A DNA stretch of 64,000 nt, taken from NCBI RefSeq assembly GCF_017993425.1, contig NZ_JAGOMQ010000011.1:42960-106959 (forward strand), given 5' to 3'. The DNA is from Amaricoccus sp. (GTDB lineage: Bacteria > Pseudomonadota > Alphaproteobacteria > Rhodobacterales > Rhodobacteraceae). Both the position numbers and the translations under genes were made by a program. Every line of letters begins with the position of its first letter. The stretch's first letter is position 1. Shown one piece after another: positions 56,664 to 64,000 of this stretch. The notes beneath the pieces were generated by a model. That model did not search any database. It was given only the letters and a program-made list of their open reading frames with translations, and was not told where the DNA came from.

Positions 56664-58451
56664 TTGTTCGAGATCGCCGCTAGCCCGGATCTCCCGGCGT
56701 ACCTGACGCTTGGAGTCCTGGCAGGGATGTTCCTGCTCTTCGTCCTTGAGGTCCTTCCGGTCGAGGTCACGGCGATGATCGGCGCCGCCGCGACCGTGCT
56801 CCTCGGCCTCGTGCCGTCGAAGGAGGTGCTCGAGGTCTTCGCCAATCCCGCGCCCTGGACGATCGCGGCGATGTTCATCGTCACGGGCGGGCTGGTGCGC
56901 ACCGGCCTCGTCAGCGCCATCGGACGCCTGATCTCGCGCCGGGCGGCGAAGCACCGGATGGCGACGCTGCTCGGCGCGGGCCTCTTCCTCTGCGCCGTCT
57001 CGCCGTTCTGCAACAACACGCCGCTCGTCGCGGTGATGATCCCGGTGACGGTGCAGCTCGCCCACAGCATGGGGCTCGCGCCATCCAAGCTCTTGATCCC
57101 GCTTTCCTACCTGACCGTGCTCGCCGGCATGATCACCATGATCGGCACCTCGACGAACATCCTCGTCGACGGCGTGGCGCGCGAGCAGGGCATGGTGCCG
57201 TTCGGGCTCTTCGAGATCGCGCCGCTCGGGATCGTCGTCACGATCGTCGGCTTCGCGATGATGCTGCTGCTGGTGCCGAAGCTCCTGCCGAACCGCGACT
57301 CGATGGCGGACCTCCTCGGCGGGCGCAAGCGGCTCAAGTTCTTCACCGAGGTGGTGGTGCCCGAGGGCTCGCCGCTGATCGGCGCCAACGTCATGGAGGT
57401 GCAGATCTTCCGCCGCCAGGGGATGCGGGTGATCGACGTGCTGCGCGGCGAGGAATCGCTGCGCCGGCAGTTCCCCAACGTGAAGCTGATCGAGGGCGAC
57501 CGCATCGTGCTGCGCACCGAGATGCAGGAGCTGCTGGGGCTGAAGGATTCGAACAAGGTCACGCTGGTCGACCGGGTGGGCTCCAAGCGCACGACCACGG
57601 TCGAGACGCTGATCATGCCGGACTGCAAGCTGGTCGGCCGCTCGCTCGGCAGCCTGCGCCTGCGCCGGCGCTACGGCGTCTATCCGCTCGCCGTCCACCG
57701 CCGCAGCCAGAACATCGGCCGCCAGCTCGACGAGGTGGTGGTGCGGGTCGGCGACACCCTGCTGCTCGAGGGCGCGCCGGAGGACATCCGCCGGCTGGCC
57801 GCCGACGTCGACCTGGTCGACCTGACCGAGCCGGCCGACAAGCCGTTCAAGCGCGAGCGCGCGCCCCTCGTGGTGCTGGTGCTGATCACCATCGTCACGC
57901 TGGCGGCGCTCGACGTCGCCTCGATCCAGATCCTGTCGATGATGGGCGTGGTGGCGCTGCTCGCCACCGGCACGATCGAGCCGGAGGAGGCCTACAACAA
58001 CGTCAGCGCCTCGCTCCTGGTGCTGATCCTCGCCATGCTCGTCGTCGGGGCGGCGCTCGACCATTCCGGCGCGGCGCAGCTCGTCGTCGACGAGATATCG
58101 CCGAGCCTCGCGACGATGTCGCCGCTGATGGTGCTGTTCGTCCTCTACTTCATGACGCAGATCCTGACGGAGATCCTGTCGAACAACGCCGTCGCGGTGA
58201 TCGTGACGCCGCTCGCCATCGCGCTCGCCCACAACCTCGGGCTCGACCCGCGGCCCTACGTGATCGCGGTGATGTTCGCGGCCACGCTCGCCTTCGCCAC
58301 CCCGATCGGCTACCAGACCAACACGATGGTCTATGGCCCCGGCGGCTACAAGTTCACCGACTTCACCCGCATCGGCCTGCCGCTCAACATCGTCACCGGC
58401 ATCGCCGCCTGCCTCGCCATCCCGTATTTCTGGCCGCTCGTGCCGGGCTGA
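56664..58451 (+). CDS. SLC13/DASS family permease with two RCK_C domains
   Basis: 595 residues. Two membrane halves (about 1-215 and 405-595) with SLC13 signatures NPAPWTIAAMFIVTGGLVRTGL, CNNTPLVAVMIPV, MIGTSTNILVDGVA and FATPIGYQTNTMVYGPGGYKF; between them two TrkA-C (RCK_C) domains at about 220-300 and 305-390 (GSPLIGANVMEVQIFRRQGMRVIDVLR; GRSLGSLRLRRRYGVYPLAVHRRSQNI). Likely a sodium-coupled sulfate or carboxylate transporter; the substrate is not predictable. TTG start at 56664; the frame is open upstream but no better start is seen. Overlaps pfkB by one base. Confidence 0.9.
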   Translation: MFEIAASPDLPAYLTLGVLAGMFLLFVLEVLPVEVTAMIGAAATVLLGLVPSKEVLEVFANPAPWTIAAMFIVTGGLVRTGLVSAIGRLISRRAAKHRMATLLGAGLFLCAVSPFCNNTPLVAVMIPVTVQLAHSMGLAPSKLLIPLSYLTVLAGMITMIGTSTNILVDGVAREQGMVPFGLFEIAPLGIVVTIVGFAMMLLLVPKLLPNRDSMADLLGGRKRLKFFTEVVVPEGSPLIGANVMEVQIFRRQGMRVIDVLRGEESLRRQFPNVKLIEGDRIVLRTEMQELLGLKDSNKVTLVDRVGSKRTTTVETLIMPDCKLVGRSLGSLRLRRRYGVYPLAVHRRSQNIGRQLDEVVVRVGDTLLLEGAPEDIRRLAADVDLVDLTEPADKPFKRERAPLVVLVLITIVTLAALDVASIQILSMMGVVALLATGTIEPEEAYNNVSASLLVLILAMLVVGAALDHSGAAQLVVDEISPSLATMSPLMVLFVLYFMTQILTEILSNNAVAVIVTPLAIALAHNLGLDPRPYVIAVMFAATLAFATPIGYQTNTMVYGPGGYKFTDFTRIGLPLNIVTGIAACLAIPYFWPLVPG

Positions 58452-59392
58452 TGAAGCCGATCGTCACCCTCACGCTCAACCCGGCGATCGACGGGGCCTG
58501 CGAGGCCGAGGCGGTGCGGCCCACCCACAAGGTGCGGACGCGCGGCGAACGCTACACCCCTGGCGGCGGCGGGGTGAACGTGGCCCGCGTCATCGCCGAG
58601 CTGGGCGGGCCGGCGCTGCCGGTCTACCTCGCCGGGGGCGCGACCGGCGACGTGCTCGACGAGTTGATGGCCGAGCTGAGGGAGGGGCGCGGGCTCGACG
58701 TCCGGCGGGTGGACATCGCCGGGCACACCCGGATCAGCCTCGCGGTGATGGAACGGTCGACGGGGCTCGAGTATCGCTTCATCCCGGAGGGGCCGGAGGT
58801 GACGCCGGCGGAATGGCTGGCCTGCCTCGACCTGATCGACGGGCTCGACCACGACTGGCTGGTGGTGAGCGGCAGCCTGCCGCGCGGGCTGCCGGGGGAC
58901 GCCTTCGTGACGCTCACGCGGCGGGCGGCGGACCGCGGCGTACGGGTGGCGCTCGACAGCTCCGGTCCCGCGTTCCGCGCCACGCTCGACGCGGGCGGCC
59001 TTGCGCTGATCAAGCCGAGCATCGGCGAGTTCCGCGCCCTGACCGGCCTCGCGCTGGAGGAGCCCGGGGACGCGGCCGAGGCGGCGCGGGAGATCGTCGA
59101 ATCGGGGCGCGCGGAGATCGTCGCCGTCACGCTCGGCCGCGACGGCGCGGTGCTGGCGAGCCGCGAGGCCACGCTGGTCCGGCCCGCCCCCGAGGTGGCG
59201 ACCCAGAGCGCCACCGGCGCCGGCGACAGCTTCGTCGGCGGCATGGTGCTGGCGCTGGCCGAGGGCCGCCCGGTCGTGCAGGCCTTCCTGCTCGGCATGG
59301 CCGCCGGGGCCGCCACGGCGATGGCCCCGGGCACCGACCTCTGCCGCCGCGCCGACGTCGAGCGCCTGCATTCCGGGCTGTCGCAGGGGTGA
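58451..59392 (+). CDS. PfkB family sugar kinase (1-phosphofructokinase/hexose kinase type)
   Basis: 313 residues. TLTLNPAIDGACEAEAVRPTHKVRT near the N-terminus and GGGVNVARVIAELGG are FruK-like; anion-hole and catalytic base in SATGAGDSFVGGMVLALAEG. Phosphorylates a phosphosugar such as fructose 1-phosphate or tagatose 6-phosphate. No PTS or transporter next to it except the SLC13 permease with which it overlaps (TGATG). Confidence 0.88.
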   Translation: MKPIVTLTLNPAIDGACEAEAVRPTHKVRTRGERYTPGGGGVNVARVIAELGGPALPVYLAGGATGDVLDELMAELREGRGLDVRRVDIAGHTRISLAVMERSTGLEYRFIPEGPEVTPAEWLACLDLIDGLDHDWLVVSGSLPRGLPGDAFVTLTRRAADRGVRVALDSSGPAFRATLDAGGLALIKPSIGEFRALTGLALEEPGDAAEAAREIVESGRAEIVAVTLGRDGAVLASREATLVRPAPEVATQSATGAGDSFVGGMVLALAEGRPVVQAFLLGMAAGAATAMAPGTDLCRRADVERLHSGLSQG

Positions 59393-59492
59393 GCGCCCGC
59401 GCGGGACGCGAAAAACCCTCACGACCGCGCGACTTGCGAGCCGGAAGGCTTGTGTAGTATGCGATCCGCAGTAATCGGGCATTTTGAGTGGG

Positions 59493-60452
59493 ATGGTGCG
59501 CATGACGGCGGGCACTCGCAGTTCCGGGGCGATCTTCGGGAAACTCGCTGACGAGGCGAAGCGTCTCGTGCAAAGGGCGCAGAGCAGCCGCGATATTTCG
59601 GGGCGGTTCACCAGTTCGGAGCTCGACCGGGCGCGGCGCGTCGAGGTGGTCGTCCTGCCGCTCGGCCCCTATCGCAACCTCACCACGATGACGGCGGCGC
59701 TATATGCGTTGCATCCGAACGGGCTGGTGCTCAACCACGCGGCGCAGCGCGTGCTCGGTTCCCCGGTGGACCCCTTCGCCGACCTCGGCGACGAGCGCTG
59801 GCTGCGGTTCAAGGCCGCCGCCTTCCGGCTGGCGCAGCACGGCCGCGGCGGCAACTTCGGCGGCAACGTGCTCTTGTCGCACGCCTTCGCCAACTCGGAG
59901 CTGGCGAAGGCCTACGCGGCGCGCTTCGGGGAGGCGATCGTCAAGCCCGACACGAAGGCGCTGTTCTGGAAGGATTCGACCCGGCTGCAGAACCGCATCA
60001 TGGAGCGGGAAGGGCTCATCGACGAGCTGCTGGAGCGGCAGCCGGGCGCGCGGTTCCTGTTTCCCGTGCGCAACCCGATGGACTGCGCGCGCTCCAACAT
60101 GCGGACGGGGCACTGGCGCTATCTGGTGGCCGAGGGGGCCGGGTTCGATGCGGTGCTGCGCAAGATCCTCGAGCTGCTGCAGTGGTTCCGCCGGCAGGAG
60201 CGGGCGCGGCCGGACCGGTTCCTGTCGTTCACCGAGACCGAGATCGACGCGGGCTTTCCCGAGCGCATCGCCGCCTTCAGCAACCTGCCGGCGCCCGCGA
60301 GCTGGGCCGTGGACGACGCCCCGAAGGCGATCGAGGTGGTGCAGCGCTCCGCCCATGCCCCCGAGGTGGTGGCGCGCTACGCCGAGCTGGTGGCCGATCT
60401 CTTCGGCGACGACCCGGAGATGCGGCGTCGCCTGGAGCAGTTCGCCCAGTAA
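59493..60452 (+). CDS. Sulfotransferase-like protein, paralogue 2
   Basis: 319 residues; starts considered are ATG 59493 and ATG 59502, with a TTG at 59484 also possible. Shares with the protein at 7505-8458 the VLPLGPYRNLTTMTAALYAL, VLNHAAQRV, GGNVLLSHAF, LFWKDS, FLFPVRNPMDCARSN and LRWFR/LQWFRRQERA segments. Function unknown; sulfotransferase-like nucleotide-binding features only. It is preceded by a TAGTAT at 59455-59460 that could be a -10 element. Confidence 0.7.
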   Translation: MVRMTAGTRSSGAIFGKLADEAKRLVQRAQSSRDISGRFTSSELDRARRVEVVVLPLGPYRNLTTMTAALYALHPNGLVLNHAAQRVLGSPVDPFADLGDERWLRFKAAAFRLAQHGRGGNFGGNVLLSHAFANSELAKAYAARFGEAIVKPDTKALFWKDSTRLQNRIMEREGLIDELLERQPGARFLFPVRNPMDCARSNMRTGHWRYLVAEGAGFDAVLRKILELLQWFRRQERARPDRFLSFTETEIDAGFPERIAAFSNLPAPASWAVDDAPKAIEVVQRSAHAPEVVARYAELVADLFGDDPEMRRRLEQFAQ

Positions 60453-60497
60453 GGAGCCGGCGCCGCCCGGCGCCGGCGCGCGATCCCGGCCGGGAGC

Positions 60498-61115
60498 TCA
60501 GTCGACCGCGAAGCAGTAGAAGAGGCCGGCGCCGCCGGTGCCTTTCAGCGCCTCGAGGCTGCAGCCGCCGCGGGAGGGGTGGGCGGCGTTCCACGAGGCA
60601 GCCGTCGGGACATCCGCGCGACCCTGGCGGTCGTGGTGGCCGAGCATGGCCGCGCCCTCGGCCCCGCCGAGGGTCCAGTCGCCGCAGGTGTCGCCGGAGC
60701 GCGTGCCGTCGGCGAGCGAGCCGGTGAGGATGTCGTGCATGTTGGGCTCGTCGCCGCGGCCGTTGACGACGGCGCCGGTCTCGGTCAGCGCCGTCTCCTT
60801 GGAGAGGGCGTTGGCGTCCGAATGCAGCTCGTCGACGCTCGCGGCGATGACCACGCCCCTGGCGTTGGTCCAGGGGCCGGTCCCGATGCGGTCGCGCGCG
60901 TCGACGCCGGAGGTGGAGAGGTAGGCCGCCCAGGTCCGGCCGGCGACGCCCGCGGCCTCGGCGAGCGCGGCGCAGTGGGCGTCGGCCCCGGCGAGGCCGC
61001 CGAGGTCGCCGCCCTTGCCGGGATTCACGCTGGTCACGAAGAAACTCGTGCTCTGGTCCTGCGCCAGGGCGGCGCCGGCAGAGAGGAGGAAGGCGCAGGC
61101 AAGCGTCCGTCTCAT
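60498..61115 (-). CDS. Secreted lectin-like protein
   Basis: 205 residues. Signal peptide MRRTLACAFLLSAGAALA, mature DQSTSFFVTSVNPGKGG. LGGLAGADAHCAALAEAAGV, AAYLSTSGVDARDRIGTGPW, GVVIAASVDELHSD, EPNMHDILTGSLADGT and GDTCGDWTL form the small C-type-lectin-like fold widely annotated as lectin; three cysteines before the end plus CSLEAL and FYCF suggest disulfides. Ligand unknown. ATG 61115; upstream extension is not coding. Confidence 0.8.
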   Translation of the reverse strand: MRRTLACAFLLSAGAALAQDQSTSFFVTSVNPGKGGDLGGLAGADAHCAALAEAAGVAGRTWAAYLSTSGVDARDRIGTGPWTNARGVVIAASVDELHSDANALSKETALTETGAVVNGRGDEPNMHDILTGSLADGTRSGDTCGDWTLGGAEGAAMLGHHDRQGRADVPTAASWNAAHPSRGGCSLEALKGTGGAGLFYCFAVD

Positions 61116-61203
61116 CTCGCGCTCCCTTCGGGCTCGGGGAAATCCCCGGGCGAGCATACGCCGTCGCGGGCCTCGCGTCATCGGAGGCGTGGCCCGGAGC
61201 GCG

Positions 61204-61674
61204 TCAGAGCGGCAGGAAGGGGGCGAGGGTGGCGAGGAGCAGGGCGGCCATGGCGTAGTTGACGCGCCGGAGGATGGCGGGGCGCGCGACGAGGCGGCGG
61301 AGCTCGCGGCCCATGGCGACCCAGAGCAGGTTGCAGGGCGGGCCGACCAGCAGGAAGGTCCCGGCCACCGCGGCGACGCCCGTCCAGCCCTGCCCGAGCG
61401 CGTAGACGCCGAGCGCGGTCAGCGCCATCGCCCAGGCCTTGGGGTTCACCCACTGGAAGGCGGCGGCCTGCAGGAAGGTGAGCGGCCGCCCGGCCGGCGC
61501 GGCCTCGGAGGGGGGCGCGGCCGTGGCGATCTTCCAGGCGAGCCACAGCATGTAGGCGACGCTCGCGAGCTTCAGCGTGGTCATCGCCGTCGGGTGGGTG
61601 GCGATGGCCTGCCCGATCCCGGCCCCGAGCAGCACGATCATGAAGACGACGCCGCAGGTGAACTCGATCGCCAC
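61204..61674 (-). pseudogene. LysE family exporter, truncated at the N-terminus
   Basis: 156 residues in frame, where LysE/RhtB proteins have about 200. It begins inside the family: the ITPGPNN segment and about the first 50 residues are missing. The rest is normal (MIVLLGAGIG, HPTAMTTLKLASVAYMLWLAWKIA, FQWVNPKAWAMALTALGVYA, GPPCNLLWVAMGRELRRL). Upstream sequence at the junction (61658-61714) reads on the plus strand VNSIATYVVIASPKDERD then stop, looking like the tail of another gene. A deletion or rearrangement seems to have removed the 5' end; it could still be translated from the ATG at 61674. Confidence 0.75.
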
Positions 61675-61793
61675 CTATGTCGTCATCGCCTCGCCCAAGG
61701 ACGAGCGCGATTGACGGGGTTCTCGATTATCCAGTAAGATCATTAGGTTGATGGCGGCCCCAGGTGGGGCCTGCCCCGCAGGGAGCCGTCCCG

Positions 61794-62642
61794 ATGTCCC
61801 ATCCCGCCCTCGTACCCGGATCGGTCGCCGTCGTCACCGGCGGCGCCTCGGGCATCGGCCTCGCCGCGGCGCTGCGCTTCGCCGCCCTCGGGCTCAAGGT
61901 CTGCGTGGCCGACCTCGGGCCGGAGAAGCTGGCCGCGGCCGCCGACGCGCTGGCCGCCGCCGCGCCGGGCGGGGCCGAGGACGTGCTGGCGGCGGAGGCC
62001 TCGGTGGCGCGGCCCGAGGACATGGACCGGCTCGCCGCCGGGGTCGAGGCGGCCTGGGGCGGCACGGACGTGCTGATGCTGAACGCGGGCGTGCAGCCGG
62101 GGTCCAGCGTGTTCGGGCCGATCGAGGACTGGATCCGGGTGCTCGACGTGAACCTCTGGGGGGTGATCCACGGCGCCCGCGCCTTCGTGCCGGGGATGCT
62201 GGCGCGCGGCCGGCCCGGGGCGGTGATCGCCACGGGATCGAAGCAGGGCATCACCACGCCGCCGGGCGACCCGGCCTACAACGTCTCCAAGGCGGGCGTG
62301 AAGGTCTTCACGGAGGCGCTGGCGCACGAGCTGCGGAACGCGCCCGGCCATGCGCTGACCGCGCATCTGCTGATCCCCGGCTTCGTCTTCACGCCGCTCG
62401 CCGCGGGCGGGCGCACGGAGAGGCCGGCGGGGGCGTGGACCGCCGACCAGACCGCGGATTTCCTGCTGGAGAAGCTCGGGGCGGGGGATTTCTACATCCT
62501 CTGCCCGGACAACGACGTCGACCGCGCGCTCGACGAGAAGCGGATCGCCTGGGCGGCGGGCGACATCATCGAGAACCGCCCGCCGCTCTCGCGCTGGCAC
62601 CCGGACTTCGCCGAGGCGTTCAAGGCCTTCGTCAGGGGCTAG
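61794..62642 (+). CDS. Short-chain dehydrogenase
   Basis: 282 residues from ATG 61794 (GGGAG site eight bases upstream). VAVVTGGASGIGLAAALRF binds NAD(P); DVLMLNAGVQPGSSVFG; VIATGSKQGITTPPGDPAYNVSKAGV carries Ser, Tyr and Lys. A C-terminal extension with YILCPDNDVDRALDEKRIAWAAGDIIENRPPLSRWHP is family-specific. Substrate unknown. The gene upstream, on the other strand, is the truncated LysE. Confidence 0.88.
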   Translation: MSHPALVPGSVAVVTGGASGIGLAAALRFAALGLKVCVADLGPEKLAAAADALAAAAPGGAEDVLAAEASVARPEDMDRLAAGVEAAWGGTDVLMLNAGVQPGSSVFGPIEDWIRVLDVNLWGVIHGARAFVPGMLARGRPGAVIATGSKQGITTPPGDPAYNVSKAGVKVFTEALAHELRNAPGHALTAHLLIPGFVFTPLAAGGRTERPAGAWTADQTADFLLEKLGAGDFYILCPDNDVDRALDEKRIAWAAGDIIENRPPLSRWHPDFAEAFKAFVRG

Positions 62643-62749
62643 GGCCGGACGGCCTCACGGCGCCCGGACCGTCCCGGTATCCACTACCGCGGCACGCCGG
62701 AGGCCCCCGCCCGGGCCGGACGGCCTCGCGGCGCCCGGACCGTCCCGGT
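62642..62749 (+). repeat. Direct repeat pair (37 nt, period 71)
   Basis: GGGCCGGACGGCCTCACGG plus CGCCCGGACCGTCCCGGT at 62642-62678 recurs at 62713-62749 with one change. It lies between the SDR gene and the DUF892 gene. Confidence 0.6.
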
Positions 62750-62767
62750 CGCCAGGCCGCCCCGGGG

Positions 62768-63268
62768 TCAGGCCGCGTCCGCCATCGCCTTCCTGTTGGC
62801 CTCGGAGGTGGCGAGCTTGGTCAGCGTGGCGTCGGCCTTGGTCTCCTCGGCGAGCGTCGCGTCGAAGAGCTTGGCGGCGTCGGCGTGGCCGAGGGTCTCG
62901 GCCCAGGCGCGCAGCGTGCCGTAGCGGGACATCTCGTAGTGCTCGACCGCCTGCGCCGCGGCGACAAGGGCGGCGTCGAGCGCCGGCGAGCCGTCGAAGG
63001 ATTCGATCGCCTCGTCGCCCTCGCCGAGGATGCCCTCGATCGCCTCGCAGGTCTTGCCGCGGGCGGGCTTGCCGATGATCTCGAACACCTGCTGCAGGCG
63101 CTCGACATGGCCCTCGGTCTCGCCGCGGTGCGCCTCGAAGGCGGCCCTGAGCTCGGGCGCGTCGGCGCCGCGGGCCATCTTGGGCAGCGCCTTCAGGATC
63201 TTGCGCTCGGCGTAGTAGATGTCGCGGAGCGTGTCGTGGAACAGCGTGTCCAGGGTCTTCTCGGCCAT
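62768..63268 (-). CDS. DUF892 (YciE-like) ferritin-like protein
   Basis: 166 residues. [63 protein letters not shown] and [20 protein letters not shown] carry the helical-bundle Glu and His residues of the family. Related to YciE/YciF stress proteins with a diiron-like fold. GGAGGAG site upstream. Confidence 0.92.
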   Translation of the reverse strand: MAEKTLDTLFHDTLRDIYYAERKILKALPKMARGADAPELRAAFEAHRGETEGHVERLQQVFEIIGKPARGKTCEAIEGILGEGDEAIESFDGSPALDAALVAAAQAVEHYEMSRYGTLRAWAETLGHADAAKLFDATLAEETKADATLTKLATSEANRKAMADAA

Positions 63269-63405
63269 GGCCTCCTCCGGGGTCGCGGGGTGCGTGGACC
63301 GGGGCAACGCAAGCGGGCCGGGTCCGTTCCGCCCGTGCGGCGGAGGCGGGTCTGGCGCCGCGGGCCGGGGGCGCATATATCGCCATCGGTCGGAGAGGGG
63401 GCCTC

Positions 63406-63966
63406 ATGGACGGCGATCGGTTTCCGGGCTGGCACGGCACGACCATCATCGGCGTGCGCAAGGGCGGCCGGGTGGTGGTGGCGGGCGACGGGCAGGTGAG
63501 CCTCGGCCAGACCGTCATCAAGGGCACGGCGCGCAAGGTGCGGCGGCTGGAGCCCGGCGGCAGGCCGGTGCTGTGCGGCTTCGCCGGCTCGACGGCGGAC
63601 GCCTTCACGCTGCTGGAGCGGCTGGAGAAGAAGCTCGAGGCGGCGCCCGGGCAGTTGCAGCGCGCCGCGGTGGAGCTCGCCAAGGACTGGCGGACGGACA
63701 AGTACCTGCGCAACCTCGAGGCGATGCTGATCGTCTCGGACGGGCGCGACCTGCTGGTGATCACCGGCGCGGGCGACGTGCTGGAGCCGGAGCACGACGT
63801 CGCGGCGATCGGCTCGGGCGGGAATTATGCGCTGGCGGCGGCGCGGGCGCTGATGGACCAGGACCTCGACGCCGAGGCGATCGCGCGCAAGGCGCTGGCG
63901 ATCGCGGCGGAGATCTGCGTCTACACCAACGGCAACCTGACGGTCGAGGCGCTCGATGCAGCCTGA
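63406..63966 (+). CDS. hslV: ATP-dependent protease subunit HslV
   Basis: 186 residues; N-terminal nucleophile peptidase of the HslUV protease. Propeptide [11 protein letters not shown] is removed to expose Thr12 ([10 protein letters not shown]); [54 protein letters not shown] and [16 protein letters not shown] are diagnostic. The partner HslU is expected just past the window end. Confidence 0.97.
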   Translation: MDGDRFPGWHGTTIIGVRKGGRVVVAGDGQVSLGQTVIKGTARKVRRLEPGGRPVLCGFAGSTADAFTLLERLEKKLEAAPGQLQRAAVELAKDWRTDKYLRNLEAMLIVSDGRDLLVITGAGDVLEPEHDVAAIGSGGNYALAAARALMDQDLDAEAIARKALAIAAEICVYTNGNLTVEALDAA

Positions 63967-64000
63967 CCGGGCCGCGCCCGGCGCGCCCCGCCCACCCACC

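Noticed and set aside
59432..59460. Strong promoter for sulfotransferase-like paralogue 2
   Set aside because: The -10 TAGTAT is plausible but the -35 position at 17 bp is ACTTGC, too poor to claim.

Overview
The window is a stretch of very GC-rich chromosome from an alphaproteobacterium, most likely a member of the Rhodobacterales. The evidence is the gene set: two short-signal trimeric porins ending in Phe, DUF3576 and DUF1467 proteins, a RibB with a decayed RibA half (RibBX), methylmalonyl-CoA epimerase, 6S RNA upstream of the 5-FCL gene, and genus-typical orders such as radA-cvpA-purF-SDR and ribBX-ribH-nusB. I found no rRNA, tRNA, CRISPR array, prophage or complete insertion sequence. 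Almost everything is housekeeping, packed into short operons with many 1-4 nt overlaps.

Layout. 1-9.2 kb: leuS (cut by the window edge just before its KMSKS loop) with a DUF3576 lipoprotein, two tandem porins, yggS, coaD, a CBS protein, a sulfotransferase-like protein and yebC. 9.3-14.7 kb: a minus-strand periplasmic iron-type operon (imelysin, di-heme oxidoreductase, second imelysin, DUF1513) that has a small inverted-repeat element inserted in it. 15-18.3 kb: an orphan DarT-like ADP-ribosyltransferase and two genes for breakdown of 2-keto-3-deoxy-L-fuconate-type acids, then a tandem repeat array built from the end of the next gene. 18.4-28.9 kb: dnaB (with a DnaA box), alr, mlaE-mlaF, zinT with a Zur box, radA, cvpA, purF, an SDR, the epimerase and DUF1467. 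28.9-32.2 kb: a minus-strand phospholipid operon (SDR, CDP-alcohol transferase, plsC, cdsA). 32.4-39.7 kb: parC, a lipoprotein, then nusB/ribH/ribBX and a LacI regulator on the minus strand. 39.7-45.9 kb: a DUF1127 gene under three LacI-type operators, an orphan ParB-like protein, ilvC, leuD, an exo/endonuclease-family protein, and a BrnT/BrnA toxin-antitoxin pair beside an AT-richer orphan gene. 45.9-64 kb: ettA, marC, DUF2938, a GDSL hydrolase with a VPxPA-type sorting tail, rpsO-pnp, 6S RNA with the 5-FCL gene, ymdB, an EamA carrier, an SLC13 permease with pfkB, a second sulfotransferase-like protein, a lectin-like protein, a truncated LysE gene, an SDR, a DUF892 protein and hslV.

The least explained content is between the genes. 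Five kinds of repeat can be read directly: (A) a roughly 200-285 bp element, three copies, with a perfect 28-bp palindrome (one mismatch in copy 1) and an AT-rich head; (B) a roughly 325 bp MITE-like element, two copies, with 14-15 bp terminal inverted repeats and one apparent 8-bp target duplication; (C, D) two arrays where the 3' end of a gene has been tandemly copied downstream of itself, in D with the ATGA start-stop overlap kept at each copy; (E) a short motif centred on CACGCGTG, four copies, two of which face each other around ilvC-leuD-exonuclease. Families A, C/D and E are the best candidates for something undescribed; none shows a protein-coding gene of its own.
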